Translations under genes and position numbers: made by a program | Shown: piece after piece, positions 22,281 to 34,075 of the stretch | How positions within the stretch are numbered: the stretch's first letter is position 1 | How the letters are laid out: the number at the start of each line of letters is the position of its first letter | The notes under the pieces: model-generated | Databases searched by the model: none | Told to the model about the DNA's origin: nothing | What the model saw: the letters and a program-made list of their open reading frames with translations, nothing else | From: Liriodendron chinense | Taxonomy: Eukaryota; Streptophyta; Magnoliopsida; Magnoliales; Magnoliaceae | Direction of reading: 5' to 3' | Assembly (NCBI GenBank): GCA_003013855.2 | Contig: ML058554.1 | Location: 1,450,945-1,514,944, forward strand | DNA length: 64,000 nucleotides

Positions 22281-22959
22281 CTTTGGGTAAATCATGCACT
22301 AACAATTGTATGGTAGGTTGATGTCTCAATCAGAACTGTCCATCTAGTGGACCTTTCCACGAAAGAAAATTTGTCTGAGAGGCAGACGGTGTTAGCTATC
22401 AGGAAAGTGTCCTGCAAAGTGAGGATAGTGATGAAGAAAAATGGTTAACGGTCAACATTAATTGTGGGGAATGTTTTCATGCTAAGTAGTGAAAAGGTGG
22501 TGTATTGCTATTTCTAGGATTTGAACACTTTGACCATCTTCTTTGATAGGACGTCAAATCACCAGTTTCTATAAAAGCTCTAGCCTTCAAACGATGGTCT
22601 ATCAATGTATATTAAGGGAGCTTAACACTTCGGATCATCGTGAATTTACCATGGGTCCACGAAAATCAATGACTCTAGAGGCAGTGAATCCGCTCCCATA
22701 TTAGCTGGAATGTAGATTGTGTCCTACCCCACCCCTTCTCCAGCTGGGAACAGGCAAGTGCTTAAAGTGGCCACCGTGAAAGTAAGGATTTTATCCACAC
22801 CATCCATCCATTTTTCCATAGCATTTTATGGAAATAGGACCATATTTAGCTGTGCCTCAAAAAGCCACTTGTCAAGCAATGGACATGGTTAAAAGGACTC
22901 TACGACTCTACCCAATTAGTTTGGCCCTGAGTCGAGTCACGACTTGCCATGCCAAGGCT

Positions 22960-25130
22960 GAATAGGCCTGATTTGCTTGTGTGGGGGAGACTCATGGTGT
23001 TGAACCAGATGAGGTCCGAACAAGTCCGATTTGACTCAGACGAGTCACGCCAGAACTGGCGCGAAGTTTCCAAGAAAGGAAAAATATCACATGATTCCAT
23101 TGTGAAATCAGGTGACCCAGTCCGAGTCAACTCAGGCGAGTCAAAGCAGACTTGTCCGAGTCTTAAAACCATGTCAGTTAAGGTTCCAAGAAAGGAAACA
23201 TATCACATGATTCCACAATTTTATCCACCACATGATTGAGAATCAATAGTGGTGTTGGAAGTTGGAACCTTCGCAAAAGGGAGTTAAGGGGGATCAATGC
23301 CCAAGTGGAGCATCTGAGCCATTGGAATTACCCTTTGTTCATCATATTCAAATTCGATAGTGATGTCACATTACCAACGTCATGGGATACACATCAGGTG
23401 AAGAACCCTTCTTGGGATGCCTCTAGGGTTGGGAAATGGGCCCGATCATGCCCGGCCAGAGAATGTTCAATCAGCTCATGAGACCAGCAGCCCAGTCTGG
23501 GCCCAACCCAGAGTCAGCTCAGTCTACCCCACCATCCAAATACTTTCCATGTCAAGCCCAATTAATTATCAGGACTAAAACTTGGGTCCAGTTCCAATCC
23601 ATGGAGATGGATGTTTATACCAAATGAGGCCTTAAAACATACTTGATTGGGTGGTACGTATTAAATCCGAGTCATATGCCGTGAATATCCCTACCCATTT
23701 TCCTACTTTACGGGGAGTTGTTTGATGGTCTGACAGCATATGATGCTTGATACACAGGCGCTTGGAGATTTTATACATGTCATACATTAACTCAACTAAT
23801 TGCGAAATCCATCATTGCTTACTGACAGTCTCAAAATCAGATCGGTTGAACAATTCTAATTTCTGATTGGAGGACACTTTGTTTGTTGAATATAAGACTT
23901 GCAAATTTTATTTTATTTTTTTTTCCATTTTTAACCGTCCAATAACTGTCCACCAAGCTGATGGCTAGATAATCAAATAAGCTTAATTTTTGGTTCATGA
24001 TATATCTAAATTTGGCCACAACTTAGACAATTTAATTTGAATTACTTGTGAGACATGGATGCAATTTCTACGTAATTTCAAAGTGTATGGAATTTTTCTC
24101 TACGATAGTTCAGTACCACCTGTTCCACTCTATTAGTTCCCTCTCTCAGGTGTAGGACTGTCAATAGGCCGAGCTGGCCACTGCTCTGCCAATATATAAT
24201 GATCCAGACCATTCATCTATAAGATTCGGTGGTGGATGAGCCACACGGAAGATGTCTTACTCTTGGAAATGAGTAATGATCCAGACCATTCATATATACC
24301 ATTCATACTAGATATTTTTCTTTGGAAAATTACCAATAAAATGCTATTAGGCTATCCAAAACGCAAAATATCAAGTGATTCCATCTCATCCACCACATGA
24401 CAAAGAATCATCATTATTTGGGAACTTTGAAAAAAGTGAGTTAAGTGGAACCATGCTTACCATATAAGCCATTGGATCAACATTTTCTTCATCATGCTCC
24501 ATTTGGATAGTGATGTCACATTGCCCACGTCCAGGTATACACGTCTGGTGGAGAAACCTCGCCCATAGTCGCAAATGGGCTGGATCAGGCCAGGCTTGTG
24601 GGTGTCCCAAACCAGCCTATGAACAAGCACAGTTGTCTGGGCCCATCCAATCCGAAAATCAGGCCTATTCCGAGTTGGGCTAACTATCCAGAAGATATTC
24701 AGCTCACAAATGATGAAAAACCAGTTGGGCCTTTTTAGATAGATGGTTGGGCCTTTTTAGATAGATGGAATCTAGGTGGACTGGATTAATAAGTGGTCCC
24801 AAACCTCAGGTTCAGATCAAGTGGGCCAGAAGTCTTGGACCAGACTCAACCTGAGGGATACTGGAGTACAAATATGTTCATCTCCGTCTCCTTGCTTTAT
24901 TCGTCCTTATCGAGGGAAGACCCATGGGACCCAGAAATACCCTTCTAACTGCCTTGAAAAAAATATTCTGGTACACCCACCAAGAAACGAATCTTTGAAG
25001 AGCCGGTGGAGAGGAATATGGCAGAGACCCTCTTCACCATGCAAGTGGCAGGATAAATAATAATCGGGACCGTCCTGATTGTGGACCCTACCTTGGATCA
25101 AATGATTCAAAGTGTGATTAGATTTTACGT
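22960..25130. repeat. Unit 3 arm, non-coding, duplicated at 37,880-42,560
   Basis: AGGCTGAATAGGCCTGA, CATATGATGCTTGATAC and ATGGCAGAGACCCTCTTCAC recur in the same order around 37,890, 38,470 and 42,450. The block holds GACTCA/GAGTC-rich simple sequence, and I see no gene. Short open frames here are not conserved between the two copies. Confidence 0.7.
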
Positions 25131-25359
25131 TCATTTCTCTAACTTATCTTCATATTTTACTATAGCTATATTTTGTTTCTTAGTTGGATTTTAGGCCTTT
25201 GATAGAATGGCTAGGAATATCCAACAATTGATGTGGTTTCAGAGGCGTGGACCGTCAACAGAAGGGCCCGCCAGTGGGCAGTTCACAAAATCTGTTGTAA
25301 CAAGCCATTTGTCATAATTTGTTTTGTTTATCTTTATTCAGACATTGCGAATAGGGCAC

Positions 25360-25560
25360 GTCCCTTCTTGTATCTAATGTATTCAGTGCTTCCTGGCAAG
25401 GTTTCAACGGTAAGCATTTCCTGCCTACTTTTCATGTTGTGTTGCCCACTTGCATCTTGGATATGACTCATTCTTTGGGAAACAAAATGGATGGATAGAG
25501 TGGATTCCTCACAAATATCACGGTCAGCCCCAACTAGCTTACAACTGCTAGACTTTCTGT
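25360..25560. mobile_element. Right half of a foldback element
   Basis: GGTTTCAACGGTAAGCATTTCC, GGATATGACTCATT, AATGGATGGATAGAGTGGAT and CAAATATCACGGTCAG match the right arm of copies near 31,380-31,510. Confidence 0.6.
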
Positions 25561-25727
25561 GTCCAAGAGTGTTGCTAACACAAAACATTGCCTAAGATGC
25601 ATGGATACCCCATGCAGTTACTATGTGCAAAGCTCTCAATGAGAGAGATCGGTACATTAAAAAAAATTAAATAAATAAATAAAAGAGGAGAGGTGGGAAG
25701 AAGGTTAAATGTATGCTTTATAATGAC

Positions 25728-27958
25728 TTGCTGCCGTACAGGTACCTATCTTTTGGGCCATAGAAGGATTAGTACCTACTTTTAAACTTATTCCAAAATC
25801 AGTACCTAAGGTTTGTAATATACGGACATCTTACTACTTTGTTGACGTTGACTGACAGAGGACTAATGTATACATCCATTTTGTCACAAAAAGACACATT
25901 TACCCCTACTTATATAGAATGATGATGGTGCTTGATGTACAAACAGCTCATCCAAAGGACGATGCTATCTAGTGTTGGCAAGGGCGGAAACACTTTTGGG
26001 TGGTAATAAGAGCCCCACTCATGGGCCCCACCATGATATATGTGTTTCATCCATCTGTCTATCTATTTTGTTAGATCATTTTTGGGCCAAGGCCCGAAAA
26101 TCAATCGGATCGGAGTCTCAAGTGGAACACACCACATGGAACGGTGGGGTCAAGTCGCTGCCCTTTTTGGCAGTTGTCTGACGGCCACTCATGGGCCCCA
26201 CCATGATGTATATGTTAGATCCACGAAGTTCATCTGTTTCTCCAGTTTATTTTAGATCGTGGGTCTGAAAATGAAAAAGATCAAGATTTCAAATGGGCCA
26301 TACCAACGAGAATAATTTCCACTGTTGAAACCTTTGTAAGCGCACTGTGATTTTTTATGCTGTTTATTATGTCCAAACCAGATCTCTTTGGGCAGGCCAT
26401 GAGCTGGCCAATTCGATTGACATATTAGATTTTCCATGTTGACCCCACTTTGCTGAGAAAGCACAATAATAACAATAAAAGGGGTTGCTGGAACAAACTG
26501 GGCCTCACTAAAGGAAAAGGTAGGTAGGTAAATTACTACCGATGAAACCTTCCTGGGGTCCACAGTGATGTTTATATGACCTCCATACCATGCATAACGT
26601 CACTACCACTGGGATGAACTGGAAACACAAATATTATCCTGATTCAAAACTCCCGTCGCTCCACAAATATTTCAACTATGGACGCTCAATCCTCACGTTT
26701 TCGGCCCATTTGAGTCTTGGATCCAGTTCATTTTTGTTCTCATACCCTAAAATGAGCTCCCAAAACCGATGGATGGGGTGGATTTATAAAAAAAACATCA
26801 CTTTGGGCTCCACCTTGGTTCCCAGCACAAGAACTTCTTGCACAAGGCTTTCACAGGAAATCCACACCCAACAGGTGGAGAGGGGGCGCGTTTTGAGTGG
26901 ATCCCCAACTGTGGGGCCACTTTGATGTATGTTCCTTATATCTACACCGTTCATGAATTTTGAAAGCTCATTTTAAATCATTATCCAAAAAATGAAGTAG
27001 ATCCAAATCTTACGTGGACCATACCACATGAAATAGTAGTGATTGAATCCACACCATTAAAAACTTCATGGAGCCCACTGGAATGTTTATTTTCCATCCA
27101 ACTTGTTTAAAAGGTCACAAAGACCTGGATGAAGATACCAAACAAATATCAGCTTGACCCAAAACTTTTTGTGACCCACGAGAAGCTTCTAATAGTTGAG
27201 TACCATTGTTTACTGTATTATGGTCCACCCGAGATTTGGATCTACTGCATTTTTGAAATCATACTGTAAAATGAGTTTTAAAATGAATGGACAGAGTGGA
27301 TGTAATACACACACATCACACAGTGGACGGCACAATAAGGGATCCACCTACTTCGGTGGATTTAGGGATCCAGCGAAGCCATACCCGGGGAGAGGGGTTA
27401 AGCGAGTTGTATTTTAGTGGTTGTAACTTTATAGGGCCCACCTTGCTGATATGTTGTATATCCACACCGTCTATTCATTTTTCTATATTAAACTTAGGGG
27501 ATAAGCCTAAAAATAAAGCAGATCCAAATCTCCAATGGACCACGATATACAAAACAGTGGAGATTGGCTCAATGAAGGTTTAAATGGTGCACATTTGAGA
27601 TATTATTGTTCATGCAGTGTGGCCCACTTGATTAAGTTTTTTCTATTTATTAGAATCTTTTGATGAACAAAAATGGATAGACAGAGTGAATTTATCTAGG
27701 TCATCTCTGTGGGCCCCACAGAGCTTCCGATGACAGGCTGAGATTACACACATGTATCTGTCTGTTTGCAACTAAAAGAAGGAATAATATCGTCTTTTTA
27801 GAAATACCGTATGGCTTTGTATCATATACGTAGGGAAGATAGACGGTAGGTACCAATATGACTAACGTTTGCAATCCTTAGGTACTGATTTGGAATAAGT
27901 TTAAAAGTAAGTACTAATCCATCTATAGCCCAGAAGATAGGTACCTATATGGCAACAA
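25728..27958. mobile_element. 2.2-kb element with long terminal inverted repeats, loaded with foldback copies
   Basis: Left end TTGCTGCCGTACAGGTACC and inverted right end TTGTTGCCATATAGGTACC start inverted repeats of roughly 100 bp that share ACTTTTAAACTTATTCCAAA. Between them lie several foldback-family segments (about 26,000-26,330, 26,510-26,840, 26,900-27,340 and 27,430-27,730). No transposase frame is seen and no convincing target duplication. The paralogous arm at 42,550-42,600 lacks this interval, consistent with insertion after the units separated. Confidence 0.68.
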
Positions 27959-28129
27959 CTCTTTTACAATTAATATAGGAAAAGAGAAGGGAACAATGGA
28001 GTGTCTTCTTGCCATGGCCCTCTTGAATCCTTGGTCGGCCAAATGTTTGGACTCACTCCTAACATGAGCTGAGAGACAATCCCCAAATATTATATGACTC
28101 TGAGGTCCTAACACATGCTACATGCATTA

Positions 28130-29820
28130 AAAGAAGTGAAAAGTAGTACGTGAAATTTATACCTTGTAATAAATTCCTAACCTTTTCCCATCAAGTAGCT
28201 ACATTTTTATAACACATTTACCCTCCATTTACGATTATGTGAAAACTAACTGCGAGGGTAAAAATGTCCAAAACTATTAGCATTATACATAATTTAAAAA
28301 CCTGAAAACCTGGCTGACTCAATATTCATGCAGGTCGCTCGAAGACTCAACCTAGCTGGACTCAATAGTTGATAAATGTATATTAAAACTTATGGAAACA
28401 GTAAGCAATATTTAGATGCTGTAAATACAAAAAATAAGATATTGAACAGCCATAGCATCCTTAAATTAAAACCAAAAAAAAAAAAAAAGGCATAAAGGCT
28501 TTAAAAAGGCTATGAGAATCTTTTGAGTGAAAAAAAGGTCCCTTAGATGAGAATCGATCGTTTGTGTGGAACGTGCCTCTATCCCTAGGGTACCAACCGG
28601 GGTTACTTTCTCACGTGCCAAGTTAATGAAATTTGAATTGCTAACTACTTTTGTATTTAAATTAGCATTTGGATGTACATCGATCTAGGAGAAAATTATA
28701 AGATTATTTTTATCCTAATCATCCAATCAACACCCCAAATCGATTACACTTGAAAGGTCCAATCACAAGTCAGGGCCATTCATCAACAACTAGTTCTTGA
28801 AAGGCCCAAGCATCATTAACTAGATACCTAGCTATGAAATAGGGGTAAAATGGTTAATTTTTCAAAGTTAACTATGTTAAGACTATGTGAGAGAATCTAC
28901 AACAAATGTAAAAAGCGGAGGTGCGGTACTTGCAATAATGCAAACCAGAAGGGACACATCTACCATTGTTATAAACCATAAGGTGTTAAATACATTTACC
29001 CCCTGAGACTCCAGTTTTCATATAAACTGGGTTTTGTAGCCCAAATAAGGCCATGCATTACTCATTTCAGCATATATATATGATCGTCTGGATTATCATC
29101 TCCTTATCTAAGGAGAAGTGGACCACACTATGCGAAATAGTGGGTTGAATACCTACCGTTAAAAGCCTTTTACAACCATGATTTCCTATGGTGTGGGTCA
29201 CTTGAACTTTGGGTCTACCTCTTTTTTGAGCTCATGCCCTAAAATGTTATGATAAAATGGATGGGCAGGTGTATATATCATAGACAGTACAGTAGGACCC
29301 ACAAATTTAAGTCCATCCTTTTCAAATGGCATTTCAAGGAAGAAATACTCATTGCTGCCTAACATGTGTAAATCATAATTTTTACCCATTTATCTGTATT
29401 TACAAGATGGAATTAGAAAACAAACAGCCCCTAAGGCTTTTCAATGGGTCCAACCAGCCCACTTGGCTTTAGATTGGAGGGACAAGATATGGATTGGGCT
29501 TCCTGGTCTGTTACTAATCGAGTTTGACTCAGGCCAAATGATTGGGACCCGTTAGGTTGAGCTCGGGCCTAGTTCACGGCCCAGTAAACATCTAAAATAT
29601 CTGAATAAAAATACAAATATAAAATTATAATGTAGACAACCTTGGATTTTCTTTTTCTAATAATGCCAAGTGTGCTGAGCCTGGGCTGAGGAAGGCCTAG
29701 CCCTATCCCGGCCATTTGATAGTCCGATTTTATAAGCACCCAACAGATCTGTTTTTGAAATGAGCCACAGTTGAAATTTCCAAGAACAAGATTTGTCACT
29801 ATGGTTTATAGAGCATGGCT
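28130..29820. repeat. Unit 3 arm downstream of EF-hand copy 3, non-coding
   Basis: Similar to 42,590-42,670 plus 52,817-57,080, which gives the unoccupied target of the gypsy element near 28,455-28,462 (GCATCCTTAA). No gene is seen. A foldback fragment lies at about 29,100-29,330. Confidence 0.65.
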
Positions 29821-30143
29821 GGGGGCTGCTGTCTTTGCTGTTCATCTCTGGCAGGCGGAAATCTAAAACACAAAAAGAGACAAAAGAATAAATAAAAAGA
29901 TAAAAAGAAAAAGAAAAAAGAAAAAAAGAGGGTATTGATCCAGCCCACCACCATCAGATAGTGTGGGTTTTTTTGGCACACAGTATATTAAATTCATAAC
30001 TATAGATTTTTTTTTCTTTTCTTTTTGGTGGACAGAAAGCAAAATGCTACATCACAAACTTAAAAAGACATCAAGCAAACCATAGCACACATCCCAACAT
30101 TATGGTTGTGATTATATCCAGTAGTTAAACACAACAGCTTCGT

Positions 30144-30443
30144 CTAGGCTGCAGGGATGATGTGGCCCCACTTACTTTGTACAAAGCTCTCAAGTTCTAT
30201 TAACTCTTCAGGGGTGTCAATGCAACCGTTGTGATTGAGGTCGGCGTTCTTCACGGCCCGGCCAGCCCTCCATTTGGCAAACCAAAACTGGAGGTCATGG
30301 AGCGCCTTCGTCAGCTCTTTCTTGCTTATAACACCGTCGTTGTTGGTGTCTATGCTTTTTATCCAGGCCTTTACTTCCTGTATCGTTGCTTCAGGCCGAG
30401 GAGGAGGCCGAGGAGGAGGAGCATGAGGTTGGTTGTGAGGCAT
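30144..30443 (-). CDS. Two-EF-hand calcium-binding protein, copy 3 (99 aa)
   Basis: Paralogue of copies 1 and 2 with the same layout. It has a longer Pro/Arg-rich N-terminus (about residues 8-17, APPPRPPPRP), created by a GGAGGCCGAGGAGGA-type repeat in the DNA. EF loop 1 (DTNNDGVISKKE) and loop 2 (DLNHNGCIDTPE) both have the full ligand pattern, including acidic position 12, unlike copies 1 and 2. The linker FWFAKWRAGRAVKNA is retained. The ATG at 30,443 is the conserved one; the codon 33 bases upstream is GTG and is not a likely plant start. No intron. It is expected to be a soluble calcium sensor; the target is unknown. Confidence 0.85.
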   Translation of the reverse strand: MPHNQPHAPPPRPPPRPEATIQEVKAWIKSIDTNNDGVISKKELTKALHDLQFWFAKWRAGRAVKNADLNHNGCIDTPEELIELESFVQSKWGHIIPAA

Positions 30444-30529
30444 GGTGCACTTCAAACGTTTGTGACCAAACACCACAATAATCGGTTTGACTGTGATGAA
30501 ACAAGCACCTTAAGGTTGCCTATTTATAG

Positions 30530-30539
30530 ATTAGGGTGC
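30530..30539 (-). promoter_or_regulatory. TATA box of EF-hand copy 3
   Basis: CTATAAATAG on the minus strand, 87 bp before the ATG, conserved with the other copies. Confidence 0.7.
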
Positions 30540-30552
30540 ACACCCTTTCTCC

Positions 30553-30975
30553 TTTGTTCGGACGCGGTTTCAGTGGATCCCTGGCTGCGGAACTCACTGT
30601 TATGTATTTTACTTACATCCAGGGCGTCCATCCGTTTTGACAGATTATTTTAGGGCATGATCTGAAAAAGGAAGCACATCCAAAACTCAGGTGGAATACA
30701 CCACAGGAAATAGCAGTGATTGACCATTAAAAACTTCTTGTGTGCCAGAAAAGTTTCGATCGAGACGATATTTTTTTTGGTCCTTTCATCCAGGTCTTTG
30801 TGACCTTATCAACAGGTTGGATGGAAAGTAAAAAATTCTGGTGGCCCGCTGTTTCCTGTAATGTGGTCCACATGAGATTTGGATCTCTCATTTTTGGGAC
30901 AATGTTTTAAAATGTGGTCCACACCGTTTTAAAAAACATACATCACAGTCAGGGTCTACAAAAGCCCCGGTTCTC
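30553..30975. mobile_element. Foldback element upstream of EF-hand copy 3
   Basis: The left arm has AGTGGATCCCTGGCTGCGG and CGTCCATCCGTTTTG; the right arm has ACATACATCACAGTCAGGG. It is orthologous in position to 57,795-58,200 in unit 4, so it predates that duplication. Confidence 0.65.
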
Positions 30976-31000
30976 TTTATTCGTTCTTATCACCACGAGT

Positions 31001-31540
31001 CTGGAGTGCGGATTGCCTGCGATACCCTGTCCCAAGAAGTTGTGCATTCACAAGCTAGGTGGGGCCTATCATGGTCTGTGAGAAATCCACCCCATCCATC
31101 TGTTTTGCCAGATCATGTCAGGACATAAACGAGGCACATCCAAAACCCAAGTGGGCGGTACAACAGGAAAATGCCTACCATTGAAACATCCCTGGTCCAC
31201 CTGTACAAGGTCATGTTTAGGATGATCTTAAAACACAAAAATATTAACCTAATCCAAAACTTATATGCTACGAATGTTTTGACAGTCGAAGTTCAATCCT
31301 CACTGTTTCTTGTAATGCAGTTCGCTTAATCACTAGTTCAAGGGCATAAAAACATCACTATAGACCAGGGATGTTTCAAGGTAGGCATTTTCCTGGCATG
31401 CAGTTCACTTCAGTTTTTTACCTGGCTCATTTTTAAGCTTATGTCCTAACATGATCCAGCAGAACAGATCAATGGAATGAATTTCTCACAAACATCACGG
31501 TGGGCCCACCTAGCTTATGACTACAGGAACTTTGTGTGAC
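31001..31540. mobile_element. Foldback element, counterpart of 58,771-59,273
   Basis: Begins TCTGGAGTGCGGATTGCCTG. It carries CACAAGCTAGGTGGGGCC on the left and its inverse-like GGTGGGCCCACCTAGCTTATG on the right. It follows TATCACCACGAG directly, so the 58,242-58,752 element is absent here. From 31,541 to 32,014 I see nothing beyond GGCC-rich sequence. Confidence 0.65.
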
Positions 31541-32014
31541 TAGGTATCATATGGATGGTTTTGATCATAGAAAGATTACCCCAGGTCGAGCAGCTTTTAG
31601 AACACGCGTGCACTTTGAATCAGGAACTCACGCCTTTAAATTATCCATTCATTTTGTATAACGGTGACCCACTTGATGATTAGATGGGGCTACTGGGCCA
31701 AGCTGGGCCATTCATCATTTGGCCGGCCTAGCCCAATCCAATCAACATGCCTAGATTTCATGCCTGTGCTCAACCGGGCCAAGTTTAGGGGCCCAAGCCC
31801 TGGCCTACAGGGTGGGTCACCAGCTGCCTGGCACATTGCAAGCCTAGCTGGTGTAACCAGTTTCCTTTGTCTGCAGCTTTGAATAGTTACATTATAAGAG
31901 ATTATGGCACAAGAACAACATATATGGAGCTTCAAAGAGATAGGAAGACGACTTCTGAGGAGAGGAAAAATGAGAGAGGTGGCCTTTGGCTACAGCTTTG
32001 GGTAGTCACATTAT

Positions 32015-33194
32015 GAGCCTATTTGGATACCACCAAATAAGTTACTTTTTGACTCATGTTAAGTCATCAACTTGATTGCAAAAGTAACTTATTTGCTTGA
32101 AGCTACTTCTCATGTAAGTTTTTCACCTCTCTTTTTCTTGCTCTCTCCATATCAAAGGAGGCCCTGCATGATGAACTGTCCACATCGAAGGTGGGGCTGA
32201 TGAATGGTCCACATCAAAGGTGGGTCTCACATGATGAATCACCCATATTAACATAGGCCAACATAATGGATGATATACCAAAGGTCGGACCCTAATAATA
32301 AATAGCCTAAATCGGAAATGGGAGGGTATGAAGGACGACCCACTTCAAAGGTAGGGCCCACACTATGGACGATCGACGTCAAAAAGTGAGCTCCACATGA
32401 TAGACAATGGACGTTGATGTTGGGCCCCACATGATTGATGACCAACATCTAGGTGGCCCCACATAATGGACGGTCCATATCAAAGGTTGGGCCCTAATGA
32501 TGTCCAGGGTGAGCCCCGCATGATGGACAACCCACATCGAAGGTGGGGGCCACGTTATGGACAGTCCTCATCAAAGGTGGGTTCCACATGATCGGCAATT
32601 AATAATAGTGGGCCCCATATAATGGATAATCCACATCAAGGTGGGCCCTGCATGGATAATCCACATCAAAGGTCTGCCCTAATGATGAATGGCTTATATC
32701 CAAGGCAGGCCTGCATTATGGATGGCCCACATTGGAGGTGGGGCTCACATGATGGACGGTCCACATCAAAGGTGGCCTTCACATAATGGGTAGTGGATAT
32801 TTAAGGTGGGACCCACGTGATGGACAATAAAATTGATGGTGGGCCCCACATGATGGATGAGCAACATCAAAGGTAGGCCTTACATAATGGACGGTGCACA
32901 TTAAAAGTCAGCCCTTAATGATGAATGACCCATATCCAAGGTGAGTCCCGTATGATGGACAGACCACATCAAGGTGGGGCCCACACAATGAACGGTCCAC
33001 ATCAAAGGTTGGCCCCACGTGATAGTCAGTGAATGTGAGGGGGTACCAAACAAACTTGAGAGATAAATACCTACTCTACTTTTTTTTGCTTGTTTGTATG
33101 TTGTTTATCAAATATACTTATCTGGTACGTAAAAGTTTATGCTAATTATGACATAAGTAGCTTATTTAAAGTAACTTACAATCCAAACACCCCC
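32015..33194. mobile_element. Tourist-like element with internal minisatellite (1,180 bp)
   Basis: The left end GAGCCTATTTGGATACCACC and the inverted right end GGGGGTGTTTGGATTGTAAG match the two ends of the elements at 19,065 and 19,355, in opposite orientation. The flanks share TAT (32,012-32,014; 33,195-33,197). The subterminal AAGTTACTTTTT and AAGTAACTTA motifs are kept. The centre is almost entirely a tandem array. No coding capacity. Confidence 0.78.
32165..33045 (+). repeat. Degenerate minisatellite, unit about 35-44 bp
   Basis: Roughly two dozen diverged copies of a unit with consensus close to CACATGATGGACGGTCCA followed by CATCAAAGGTGGGCCC. Unit length varies. The array fills the middle of the Tourist-like element and stops before its subterminal parts. 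Confidence 0.85.
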
Positions 33195-33279
33195 TATACC
33201 TAATAAGGGAGTATGGCGCATGAGCAACGCATGCAGAACCGGTAAGAGATATATATTAAAAAAAAAAAGAAAAAAGAAA

Positions 33280-33282
<3 letters not shown>

Positions 33283-33327
<45 letters not shown>
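33283..33327 (+). repeat. (GA)n microsatellite
   Basis: About 22 GA dinucleotides after an A-rich tract. Confidence 0.95.
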
Positions 33328-33331
<4 letters not shown>

Positions 33332-33446
33332 TTGGGCCTATATTGGATGGTTAGGATTGCTTGATTGATGTGATTTTAGAGACATGATGCATCCATAATA
33401 TGCCTATAGTTTGGTCCATGGGGATGGGTGGGGAAGCATTAGAAAT

Positions 33447-33630
33447 GGGTCTTTTTTTTTCTTCTTGCTTTTTTTTTATTTTACACATGCACTCACACCC
33501 CTTACACACCCACATTGGCCACACACTCACACCACTGTAGCTTTTTATACAACAATGGGTACTCGAACCCATGACCTTGTGTTGAAACTCTTTTAAGTTT
33601 ACCACCGAGTCATGAGTAAGGACCCATTTC
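33447..33630 (-). mobile_element. tRNA-derived SINE (subfamily C) with 7-bp target duplication
   Basis: On the minus strand there is an A-box-like TGACTCGGTGGT (33,601-33,612) and a B box GGTTCGAGTACCC (33,557-33,569). A GTGTGAGTGTGTGG-rich body and an A-rich tail follow (T-rich on plus, 33,450-33,482). TAGAAAT at 33,440-33,446 and 33,631-33,637 is the target duplication. This is the best-defined SINE in the window. Confidence 0.82.
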
Positions 33631-34075
33631 TAGAAATTAGGTTTCTGTTTTGAACGTGTCATCACCCTTTATTTTTAACCTCTTAGAAAACCATTTGCAC
33701 TGAAAGTTTTGCCCTTAGCTGCTGCAGCAAAGATAGGTGAGTGTGCAATCCAAACCCTAGCTCAAGTTAGCATTGGTTGATGTTAGATTGCCACAATGAA
33801 TAGCGATGCTAATCACAGCCATAGCAACAAATCTAATTCTTGGCAGTTTCTCGGCTGGGGAAAGCTTAGGAGATTTTCAGATTTGACATTTTTCTCGCGA
33901 AAACATCACTGAAAATAAAATATTTAAAAAAATAATTATAAATTACTAAATTATTTGAAACTTTGAACATAAAAGTATAAATAGAAGTTTTAGGAGATTT
34001 TCAAGCATAATAAATTTAATTTCACAATAAGATTGTGAAAAATTAAAATCGGCCCAAAATTTGAAAATCTCACTT

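Noticed and set aside
22900..23630. Frames of 60-96 codons in the unit 3 arm
   Set aside because: Frames are not kept in the duplicate at 37,806-38,530, and the sequence is GAGTC/GACTC-rich low complexity.
29657..29981. Short minus-strand frames rich in F and L downstream of EF-hand copy 3
   Set aside because: They arise from an A-rich tract and are not conserved at the matching sites near 8,750, 16,130 and 57,150.
32165..33045. A CRISPR-like array of regularly spaced repeats
   Set aside because: Units are directly adjoining and diverged, with no constant repeat and unique spacers; the setting is a plant transposon.
33351..33605. 84-codon minus-strand frame
   Set aside because: Overlaps the SINE body and its A-rich tail.
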